This document shows, one piece after another, positions 46,739 to 54,257 of a stretch of DNA of 64,000 nt. The notes beneath the pieces were generated by a model. It did not search any database and was not told the DNA's origin. It saw only the letters and a list, made by a program, of their open reading frames with translations. The stretch lies in NCBI GenBank assembly GCA_016708905.1, contig JADJEV010000003.1, positions 372,001-436,000 of the forward strand. The letters run 5' to 3'. The position numbers and the translations under genes were made by a program. Origin of the DNA: Candidatus Methylophosphatis roskildensis. Its GTDB lineage: Bacteria; Pseudomonadota; Gammaproteobacteria; Burkholderiales; Rhodocyclaceae. Position 1 is the first letter of the stretch. Every line of letters begins with the position of its first letter.

Positions 46739-48298
46739 TGCCCGAACCGCAAAAGTTCTTGCGGCCGACGACCGCCGGACGCAAGGCCCGTTCGGCCTCG
46801 TTATTGTCCAGTGCCCGCTGCGGGCGATCGAGAAACGCCGTCAATCCGGCCCAGTGCCTGCGCATGCTGGTGAGCAGCTTGGCCGCCGGGGCCGGCAGCG
46901 TCGGATCGGCCAGCGCCGCCTCGCGCTTGTCGGCCATCTCCTGCACCGTCGCACGCAGTCCTCGATCCAGTTCGCCGTACTCACGGCCGGCGAGCCAGGC
47001 TTCGCGGCGCTGTGCGTGCAGCGCGAACAGCACGCCGATGCACTCTACCCAGGCCAGTGCCCAGGGCGCCAGTTGCGGATAGTCGTTGGCCAGCATGAGC
47101 AGGTCGCGGCGCTGGTGCGCCCAGCAATACAACAGGGTGAAGCCCGGATGCAGACGGGCAAATTTCTTGTAGGCACCATAGCGGTCGCAGCTGATGGTGC
47201 CCCCGTCCACCTCGGCGAGCACCGCGCTGGGAACCGCCGCCGAGCGCGACGCGTCGAGCACGTAGTAGGCCACGGCGCGCGACTGAAATACCCACAGGTA
47301 CCAGCGGTGGCCGCGCTTGCCCTCGATGTCGACGAACACCTCCCAGCGGGTCTCGTCGGCGTGCCAGTGCGCCCCGGCTCGCAACTCGTCCAACAGCGCC
47401 TCGTACACCGGCTCAAACAGCGGGGCAATGGCCTGCAACCCCCCGGTGAGCGTGCCCATCGACAGATTCAACCTGGAAACCGCAGTTGCGCTAGCGATAT
47501 TCCGTTCATGCTTCGACAGGCTCAGCACGAACGGAGTTTCTTGTGGTCACCCGATGGGTGAGGCTCTCTGCGAGCCGTTCGCCCTGAGCCTGTCGAAGGG
47601 CAGCCAGCGTTTCCAGACCCCAACTGCGGTTTTTCGGTTCAATCCCTGATCGGCCAGATCCTGCACCAGGCGGTAACTGGGGCGCCCGTACAGGAACTTG
47701 TCCAGCAGCACACTCACCCACACCGAGATGCCGAACTTACCGCGCTCGATCAGCCGCGCCGGGGCGGGGCCGTCACAATGCCCGGCAGCGCCTCACACTC
47801 GCAGGTGCGCCGATAGCGCCGCCGCCGGATCAGCCTGCGATACGCCCGCACCTCGACTTCCACAACCTCGCAGTCCTCGGTACCCGCAAAGGCGCCCAGC
47901 GGCTCACCGCAGGCCGGGCACAGCGCGGATTCGAGTTCGATATCCTCGGTGCGCAGCGGCAAGTGCGCCTGCCGCGAACGACCATGACCCGGGGCACCAC
48001 GCTGCTGTCCGCGTCGCCGTGACCCCACTGGCGCGCCTCGATGCTTGTCGTCGATCAGCGAACCGCGCTCGCTCTTGCGAGCGAACAGGCGTTGCTGCAG
48101 ATCGCGGATCTTGGCCTGCGCCGCCTCCAACTCGCACAACAACGCTGCCTCGCGCGCCTGCGCAGCTGCGCGGCTTGTCGGAATCGCTCCTGGTACGCCG
48201 CCTCGAGGCTCAGCGCGCGCGGCCGCGCGCCCGTGCTCCATCTTCCAATACTTCGCCGCCCAGACCAGTTCGATGTGTTCCTGTTTGGACAGCGTCAC
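46739..48298 (-). pseudogene. IS66-family transposase TnpC, truncated and interrupted
   Basis: Begins at the GTG equivalent to 27340. It breaks first at 47761-47764, where four G stand against five in the 27177 copy, and again at the MITE (47472-47637). The end is lost after AERALRPAVVGRKN. In this copy the G-run that is short at 28024 has its full six bases (47439-47444), so the two copies carry different lesions. Confidence 0.85.
47472..47637. repeat. 166-bp MITE, copy B
   Basis: Identical to copy A over all 166 bases, with 5-bp target duplication TTCAA (47467-47471 and 47638-47642). The empty site is seen in the other IS66 copy at about 27993-28012, which proves the insertion. Confidence 0.92.
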
Positions 48299-48461
48299 AA
48301 AAACGTCGCCGAAGGGCGTCGACTTGGCTTCGCCGCGGGCCGCACTCGAACAGGGAAGCTGCACCGTTCCATCCATGGACGGGAAGGTACCGCAGCGCGA
48401 GCGACGTGTCCAGCACGTCTTGCTGCCCGCAGGAGAAACTACGGGTTCACCGAATACTTAC

Positions 48462-48856
48462 CCGAATAGCGGAAGTCGGGTTAAGGTAGCGCCATTGGGG
48501 TCGAACCCATTGACACGCTTTAATCAGCCAAATGGACTAATCGTTTGACGGATTTTCTTAGTGTATGAAACGGACCAACATTGACAAGTCCTACAGGTTT
48601 GCAGAGTGTCGTTTGGCCGAGCAATGATTGGCATCCGGAGACGCTCGACAGATATTTCGAGTCCGTGATTTTGTTGGCAAGTTCAATGTCGGTAACGGTG
48701 CTTGAATGGAATGTGTTCGCTTGTTGATGAATGGGTTTGTGGTGAATGGGTTTGAGCCCGAGAGCGTGGCGTAAGCCGACTCGGTGATGTAGAATAAAAC
48801 GAAATCAAATAAAGCAAGGCCCAGCGAAATATTAAGGGCCTTAGCGGAGGTCAGAA
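48462..48856 (+). promoter_or_regulatory. Leader region of the priming sugar transferase gene
   Basis: 395 bases between the IS66 end and ATG 48857, without a gene. It is A+T-richer than its surroundings near 48795-48835, as expected for a promoter. GCGGAGGT at 48844-48851 is the ribosome site. A GG-N11-GC pair near 48640 resembles sigma-54 but has the wrong spacing. Confidence 0.4.
48816..48842 (+). promoter_or_regulatory. Stem-loop directly before the ribosome site of the sugar transferase gene
   Basis: AAGGCCC and GGGCCTT form a perfect 7-bp stem with a 13-base A+T-rich loop, ending three bases before the Shine-Dalgarno sequence. It could influence translation start or mRNA stability; a chance hairpin is possible. 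Confidence 0.35.
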
Positions 48857-50242
48857 ATGGTTCAGCTATTCAGTCACTGGTTCCGGTGGAACACGGTGTA
48901 CCGTGTTGTCCTGGAAACCGTAGTTCTCATTCTCTCCGTCGTGTTCGTGGTTTCTCTGGCAAGTCCGAGCACGTTCCGAGAGATTCTTACCGCTATTCCG
49001 TCTCTGGCGCTATTCGCGGCCACGGTGCTCTTGATCAATGGAGCCCTAGGATTGTATCAGCCTCGTGCTGGGCGCACTCCGTGGCAAACTGCAATCAGAG
49101 TGCTGTTGTCGCTGGCGCTGGCAATTCCCGTCGCTTATCTCCAGTTTGAGTTGTTGCCGAAGATGTGGGCTCAGTACGAAGTGCTCAAATTCTCGGCGGT
49201 GGTTGCGATTGTGTCGCACACTGCAATTCGCGGCTATGCCGCTCGAGTCGGCGATCGTTCGGCCGTCTTCGCGAACCGAGTGCTGGTTGTGGGCACGGGT
49301 GCAGAGGCGGCTGGAGTGCAGGAATCGATGCACAGATTTAGTCCGGATTTTCAGATCGTCGGTTTCTATCCTGTGAACTCCGTCGATACGACATGTGTGC
49401 CGGAGTCAAGAGTTCTTGATGGGCGGAGGTCTTTACTTGACGTCGCAAATTCGAATCGCGTGAGCCAGATCGTTGTAGCAGTGGGGGAGCAACGAGGTGG
49501 CGGATTGCCATTGAACGAACTACTTGACTGCAAACTCGCAGGGATCAAAGTTCTGGATTTGTCCAGCTATTTTGAGCGGGTCATCGGACAGGTAAGGCTC
49601 GATTCATTGAGGGCGAGTTGGCTAATCTTTGGGGAAGGGTTTCGGCAAGGGCTGGTTCGCGCGTTCGTCAAGCGAGCGTTCGACCTTCTGGCATCTGCGG
49701 TGCTCTTGGTCTTGGCCGCACCCGTGATGATCGTTGCGGCCCTATTGATCGCTGTCGAGAGCGGCTTTCCGATTCTATATCTTCAGGAGCGAGTCGGACA
49801 GGGCGGACGGATTTTCCGCGTCATCAAGTTTCGGAGTATGCGTGCAGACGCGGAGCGGGATGGGAAGCCACGTTGGGCCAGTTCTAAGGATGATCGCGTG
49901 ACAGCTGTCGGACGAATCATCCGGAAGCTCCGAATTGACGAGTTGCCGCAGTTGTTCAACGTCCTGAAGGGAGACATGAGCTTGGTCGGGCCGCGCCCCG
50001 AGCGTCCATTCTTCGTGGATCAGCTGAGCGAGAAGATACCTTTCTATGGCGCCCGACACAGCATCAAGCCAGGTGTGACAGGTTGGGCGCAGGTACGCTA
50101 CTCCTATGGCGCCTCAATTGAGGACTCGGCCCAAAAGCTGCAGTACGACCTCTATTACGTCAAGAATCACTCGCTGTTTCTCGATCTGTTGATTTTTCTC
50201 GAGACAGTGGAGGTAGTTCTCACCGGCAGGGGTGCGCAGTAG
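48857..50242 (+). CDS. epsB: XrtA-type undecaprenyl-phosphate sugar phosphotransferase (priming enzyme)
   Basis: 461 aa. Four N-terminal membrane segments, a CoA-binding-like Rossmann domain (NRVLVVGTGAEAAGV), a fifth membrane segment (FDLLASAVLLVLAAPVMIV) and the bacterial sugar transferase domain: LQERVGQGGRIFRVIKFRSM, LRIDELPQLFNVLKGDMSLV as quoted in parts, GPRPERP and YSYGASIEDSAQKLQYDLYY. It places the first sugar-phosphate on undecaprenyl phosphate. The subfamily is the one linked to exosortase A. Usually this is the first gene of the EPS operon; here IS elements isolate it. Confidence 0.93.
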   Translation: MVQLFSHWFRWNTVYRVVLETVVLILSVVFVVSLASPSTFREILTAIPSLALFAATVLLINGALGLYQPRAGRTPWQTAIRVLLSLALAIPVAYLQFELLPKMWAQYEVLKFSAVVAIVSHTAIRGYAARVGDRSAVFANRVLVVGTGAEAAGVQESMHRFSPDFQIVGFYPVNSVDTTCVPESRVLDGRRSLLDVANSNRVSQIVVAVGEQRGGGLPLNELLDCKLAGIKVLDLSSYFERVIGQVRLDSLRASWLIFGEGFRQGLVRAFVKRAFDLLASAVLLVLAAPVMIVAALLIAVESGFPILYLQERVGQGGRIFRVIKFRSMRADAERDGKPRWASSKDDRVTAVGRIIRKLRIDELPQLFNVLKGDMSLVGPRPERPFFVDQLSEKIPFYGARHSIKPGVTGWAQVRYSYGASIEDSAQKLQYDLYYVKNHSLFLDLLIFLETVEVVLTGRGAQ

Positions 50243-50516
50243 TTCGGATGACCGAAGCAGCCCCCATTCTCAGGCTTCGCCTTCCGCGCAGTCGGACGCA
50301 CTTCAGATTGTTGGTGCTAGTCCGACGCGAAGCGCTGGTAAGGCCTTGGACAGCAGAAGCGTGATACGTGAAGCAACATCCGACAAACTGCGTCCACGAA
50401 CTCACCCGGCGACTGGGGAAGCCACTACTCGCTGGGGATCCGCTGCGTTCAGCTCTGCACAGACTTCCCGAATAGACAAAAACGCCAGGTGGTTACCGGC
50501 TACAGTCGGACATCCT
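50243..50516. other. Convergent intergenic region
   Basis: 274 bases between the sugar transferase and the minus-strand ATPase. A plus-strand frame crosses it but has no family character and runs over the ATPase gene. No clear terminator; the weak pair GAAGC/GCTTC lies near 50260. Confidence 0.4.
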
Positions 50517-51740
50517 TCACCGCGTATCGCGCTTCGGAAACGCCTGAATCGTCTGATCGTCTTCGTCAACTGGCGAAACCAGCTCTTCGTCGGGGCAACT
50601 GGACACGGAACTGCCGGACTCCGGTGTTCCCTGTGATTCGAGAGGTGAGTCGTCTGGAGAAGCGGCAGCATCAGATTGTTCGACAGCGGCCAATAGCTGC
50701 CGGAGGAGTAAAACCATCACTTCGCTGGACCGCTCGAGTCGCCCCAGTCTTTCTAGTATCGAGTCAGCTTGAAGGCCGGCAAGGAGCTTCTCCCCCGCGT
50801 GCTGAGGTGCGCCGCTCAACACAAGATTCGGGCCGGTCCACTGCCGCGAAGCCGAATCCTCTTGCGGTTCGGCTAGTGGAGACAAGGGCGCTGGCGGCGC
50901 ACCAGACGAAAATGATCGGCCACTCGAGAACGTTTCCTCCATAAGTTCCTTCGCGACACTCTCGACATCTTCGGCATCGAACTCGTGAGAATCATTCAAG
51001 TAACCCGATAGCAGTAGCCTGTCGCACAAGGTGTTGATCCGCCTTGGTGTGCCTCCAGAGAACCTGAATATGCCTTGGAACGCATCCGTGCTGATAAGCG
51101 GGTCTGTCGTCCAGCCGGCGTGCGTCAAGCGGTGTTCGATATAGCCCTTCGTATCCTCTTCGCTGAGCGGGCTGATGTGGCATGACGCGATGACGCGTTG
51201 ACGAAGCTGCTGCATGTGAGGGCTACACATCGTCTCGCGAAACTCCGGCTGACCCACGAGAAAGCTCTGGACCAGGGCATTTGTCCCTACCTGAAAATTG
51301 GACAGCATGCGCAATTCCTCGACTGCGCGTGGCGTCAGGTTCTGCGCTTCATCGATGATCAGCAGTGCCCGCTTTCCGTCCCTTGCGAGCGACCTGAGAA
51401 AATTCTCCAGCGAAAGTAGGGCATCGGATTTCTCAATATCCTTTGCTGGCAGGCCGAACGCCGCGCAAACCAGCCGCAACGTATCTTCTGCGTCAAGTTG
51501 TGTGCTGACCAATTGCGCCGCGACGACTCGATGCGAATCGAGCTTTCCGAGAAGGCTCCGAATCAGCATCGTCTTGCCAGTTCCGACTTCCCCTGTTACT
51601 ACAATGAATCCCTCGTTCTGGTGTAGGCCGTACTCAAGGTACGCCATCGCCCGTCGATGCTCGCGACTGCCAAAGTAAAACGAGGGATCCGGGTTGAGCT
51701 GAAAGGGTTTGTCGGTCAGGCCGTAAAAAGACTGGTACAT
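50517..51740 (-). CDS. XrtA-associated ExeA-like AAA ATPase (TIGR03015-like)
   Basis: 407 aa. It opens with MYQSFYGLTDKPFQLNPDP, the hallmark of ExeA/GspA-type secretion ATPases. Walker A is GEVGTGKT (50-57), Walker B RALLIIDEAQN (about 124-134), and FSGGTPRRINTLCDRLLL is the sensor region. The last 130 residues are low-complexity and variable. In exosortase-A EPS loci this ATPase normally follows the outer-membrane protein gene; here it is 11 kb away on the other strand, a sign of rearrangement. Confidence 0.9.
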   Translation of the reverse strand: MYQSFYGLTDKPFQLNPDPSFYFGSREHRRAMAYLEYGLHQNEGFIVVTGEVGTGKTMLIRSLLGKLDSHRVVAAQLVSTQLDAEDTLRLVCAAFGLPAKDIEKSDALLSLENFLRSLARDGKRALLIIDEAQNLTPRAVEELRMLSNFQVGTNALVQSFLVGQPEFRETMCSPHMQQLRQRVIASCHISPLSEEDTKGYIEHRLTHAGWTTDPLISTDAFQGIFRFSGGTPRRINTLCDRLLLSGYLNDSHEFDAEDVESVAKELMEETFSSGRSFSSGAPPAPLSPLAEPQEDSASRQWTGPNLVLSGAPQHAGEKLLAGLQADSILERLGRLERSSEVMVLLLRQLLAAVEQSDAAASPDDSPLESQGTPESGSSVSSCPDEELVSPVDEDDQTIQAFPKRDTR

Positions 51741-52276
51741 CAGAATCCTGGCGGTGGCGAAGAATATTAAGAATGCAGCTTATCGCATTCTCGTTATTCA
51801 GCGTCAACGTCAGTAGGTGAGATTTGGCACCGCGACACGATTTGCCGTCAGAATGCTGAGCTTCTTTCAGGACGAAATATCAGATCGCTTCGGCGACACT
51901 CGTGCTTCTGTTCGCAGTCCCGGCGGTCTGCTTATTGGCACACCCATGAATCTTTTCTGATCAAATGCTTATCTTCAGATTGCCGTTCGCCTGTCGCTGC
52001 CAGGCGACACCCAGTTGCACTAGGCCATTAGTCGTAGATGACTAAGCGACTGTTCAACAAGAAGAGTTTTGCTTGGCTCAATGATTGCTTTAAGGCAACG
52101 GTTTGCAAGTTCGTGCTGAACCAACAGAAATCGTCTAAGAAGCGGACGGGCGCAGCAAGGGCTCGTAAGCGCTTGGGACAGCGTGATTCTGATGTGGCGG
52201 CGAGATGGTACGCGGCTTTTTGCGGCGCCCAGTGTTTCAGTTGGAGACGGTCGAGTGGCCGATCAAGGGAGATGCG
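51741..52276. other. Divergent intergenic region
   Basis: 536 bases between the ATPase start and the repeat-protein start. A plus-strand frame from 52038 is judged spurious. A stem CGCCTG/CAGGCG with a seven-base loop is at about 51990-52008. Promoters for both genes must lie here, but none is distinct. Confidence 0.35.
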
Positions 52277-53878
52277 ATGTTTGGCAGCGGGTCTTTTGGA
52301 GGTTGCGCGGGGATTAGGGCCGTCGCGGCGCTACTAAAATCGCTGGGTGCGGTTCTTCTCGCCTTCGGCGTTACTGTTCCGGCCTTTGCTGGTCAGGCGG
52401 GACTCGCCTGGAATCCCAGTGCAAGCGCGGGAGTGACCGGGTACTACGTGTACTACGGTCAAGCAACGCGAACGTATTCTTCAAAGCTTAACGTCGGCAA
52501 CCAAACGAGCTTCACAGTTCCGAACTTGACTGCTGGTCAGACTTATTTCTTCGCAGTCACCGCCTATAACGGTGCAGGGGAGAGCGGCTATTCGAACGAA
52601 GCCAACGCGTTGATACCTAAGCCGACTCCTACACCGACTCCTACACCGACTCCTACACCGACTCCTGCGCCGACTCCTGCGCCGACGCCCGCACCCACAA
52701 TCGGTGCCAACTTCACTGCAAACCGCACAGCCGGTGCTGCGCCGTTGAACGTCAGCTTCACCGATGCTTCGACCGGCACCATCAGCAGCTATGCCTGGAA
52801 CTTCGGTGACAGTTCGGCCAGCGCGACCAAGAACCCCAGTCACACCTACACCAGGGCCGGCGCCTATTCCGTCTCGCTCTCGGTGACCGGTAGCGGCGGC
52901 ACCAAGTCCATCACCAAGTCTGGCTACATCAAGGTCGGTATGGACAACGACCTGGTTGTCGATTTCGGTGCTACCTACGGCATCTGGCAATGGCTCAACA
53001 ATACGAACTGGTCGCCGCTCCATGGCACGACATCCAAACGTATCGCCATGGCCGACATCGACCACAACGGACAGGCGGATGAAGTGATCGATTTCGGCAG
53101 CAAATACGGCATCTGGATCCGCATGAACAACGCCAGCTGGGTGCCGCTGCATTCGGAGTCGGCCAACTCGACCGTCAAGGCCGATGTCGATGACAACGGC
53201 CAGGACGATCTGATCGTCGATTTCGGTTCCCGGTACGGCATCTGGATGTACATGAACGGCAGCAGCTGGCGGCCGTTGCACGGCACGACGGCCAAGCAAA
53301 TCGTCATCGCCGACATCGACCACAATGGTCGGGACGACGTCGTGATCGATTTCGGTGCGACCTATGGCGTGTGGGCCTACATGAACGGCGGTCCCAACTG
53401 GAAGCAGCTCGATACGCGCTCCCCAAGCTGGATGATCAAGGCCGATGTTGACCACAATGGGCAGGACGACCTGGTGATGAGCTTCGGCGCCGGAACAGGT
53501 GCTGCGCAAGCCTATCCGGGCAAAGGAATCTGGGCCTACCTGAATGGGAGCGCTTGGCGGCAAGTCGATTCCAGAACCGTTGCCTCGACCCGTGCAATCG
53601 GCATTGATATCGACCACAACGGACAGGACGACTTGGTCATCGACTACGGGACCGACGGACTGTGGATTTATCGCAACAACAGCAACTGGGTACAACTGCA
53701 CAGTGTGGCCAGCAAGAGTTTGTCCAAGGCGGATCTTGACAGCAACGGCCAGGACGATCTGGCAGTCGATTTCGGATCCAAGTACGGCATTTATGTCTAC
53801 ATGAACGGCAATTCCTGGGTGCCGTTGCATGGCGTTTCGGCATCGACCATCACTTCGGGCCAAGTCGACAATCGTTGA
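52277..53878 (+). CDS. Secreted FN3-PKD protein with seven FG-GAP/VCBS-like repeats
   Basis: 533 aa from ATG 52277 (GGGAG upstream). Signal peptide (LLKSLGAVLLAFGVTVPAFAG), one fibronectin type III domain (about 40-115), a (PT)n/(APT)n linker, one PKD domain (NFGDSSASATKNPSHTY), then seven repeats of about 45 aa, each with VDFG.YGIW.YMN...W..LH and a calcium-loop-like D-x-D-x-NGQDD. The repeats suggest a beta-propeller or similar calcium-stabilised binding surface. Such surface or secreted proteins often bind carbohydrate or mediate adhesion. No PEP-CTERM or LPXTG anchor. Its place next to EPS genes suggests a matrix protein; that is inference. Confidence 0.8.
   Translation: MFGSGSFGGCAGIRAVAALLKSLGAVLLAFGVTVPAFAGQAGLAWNPSASAGVTGYYVYYGQATRTYSSKLNVGNQTSFTVPNLTAGQTYFFAVTAYNGAGESGYSNEANALIPKPTPTPTPTPTPTPTPAPTPAPTPAPTIGANFTANRTAGAAPLNVSFTDASTGTISSYAWNFGDSSASATKNPSHTYTRAGAYSVSLSVTGSGGTKSITKSGYIKVGMDNDLVVDFGATYGIWQWLNNTNWSPLHGTTSKRIAMADIDHNGQADEVIDFGSKYGIWIRMNNASWVPLHSESANSTVKADVDDNGQDDLIVDFGSRYGIWMYMNGSSWRPLHGTTAKQIVIADIDHNGRDDVVIDFGATYGVWAYMNGGPNWKQLDTRSPSWMIKADVDHNGQDDLVMSFGAGTGAAQAYPGKGIWAYLNGSAWRQVDSRTVASTRAIGIDIDHNGQDDLVIDYGTDGLWIYRNNSNWVQLHSVASKSLSKADLDSNGQDDLAVDFGSKYGIYVYMNGNSWVPLHGVSASTITSGQVDNR
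52620..52700 (+). repeat. Tandem repeat coding the Pro-Thr linker
   Basis: Repeats of a 12-base CCGACTCCTACA unit, later CCGACTCCTGCG, encode (PT)n and (APTP)n. Such tracts change length easily by slippage. Confidence 0.8.
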
Positions 53879-53954
53879 GTGTTTTTTGCGTCTCCGAATT
53901 GACGGTTTCGATCGCAAGCCGCCAGAAAAGTCGGTTACAATCATCGTCTTCGCA

Positions 53955-53982
53955 GAAGGGCGCTCAGTTAAGTGCCCTCTTC
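53955..53982 (+). terminator. Stem-loop between the repeat-protein gene and tRNA-His
   Basis: AGGGCGCT and AGTGCCCT pair with one mismatch around a six-base loop, 77 bases after the stop codon and just before the tRNA. No T-tract follows, so termination is only a guess. Confidence 0.3.
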
Positions 53983-53985
53983 GAT

Positions 53986-54062
53986 GGCGGCGGTAGCTCA
54001 GTTGGTAGAGTCCCGGGTTGTGATCCCGGTTGTCGTGGGTTCGAGTCCCATCCGTCGCCCCA
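53986..54062 (+). tRNA. tRNA-His (anticodon GTG)
   Basis: The acceptor stem GCGGCGG pairs with CCGTCGC (one G-U), an extra 5' G faces C73, and CCA is encoded. The D arm has AGCTCAGTTGGTAGAG. The anticodon arm CCGGG-TTGTGAT-CCCGG gives anticodon GTG. The T arm is GTGGGTTCGAGTCCCAT. The extra G-1:C73 pair is specific to histidine tRNAs. Confidence 0.96.
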
Positions 54063-54257
54063 GTCATCTCCCCATGACCAAGGGCGCAGGGCAGCGGGTT
54101 CAGCCCTCAAGCCTGCTCTGAACCGAACCACCATCCTGCCTTCGACTGGCTTGAAGTAGCGTTTCGATCGACCCGACTTATTAGTTTGCCGCATCCCCCA
54201 CTACCGGCTTTCTGCCGATGGAGTTGAGTGTGGGTTCAAACCGCCCTAGTGGACATT

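Larger units (their letters stand above)
46739..48461 (-). mobile_element. Second IS66/ISBst12-like copy, truncated, with MITE insertion
   Basis: The outer end at 48461 is the same GTAAGTATTCGG repeat as at 27177. The element is cut off at about 46739 inside tnpC, so the druA-like gene and the other end are gone. Sequence agreement with the 27177 copy is very high. It carries the MITE at 47472-47637. Confidence 0.88.

Noticed and set aside
48640..48662. Sigma-54 promoter (TTGGCAT...GACGCT) upstream of the priming transferase
   Set aside because: The GG to GC spacing is 11 rather than 10 and the -12 box is poor.
50232..50636. 134-codon plus-strand ORF after the sugar transferase
   Set aside because: Runs opposite the end of the ATPase gene; Ser/Arg-rich low-complexity translation typical of a shadow frame.
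52038..52337. 99-codon ORF upstream of the repeat protein
   Set aside because: No ribosome site or family, and it overlaps the signal-peptide region of the real gene in another frame.
52620..52700. CRISPR-like tandem repeats
   Set aside because: The repeats are contiguous, in frame and code a Pro-Thr linker; no spacers.
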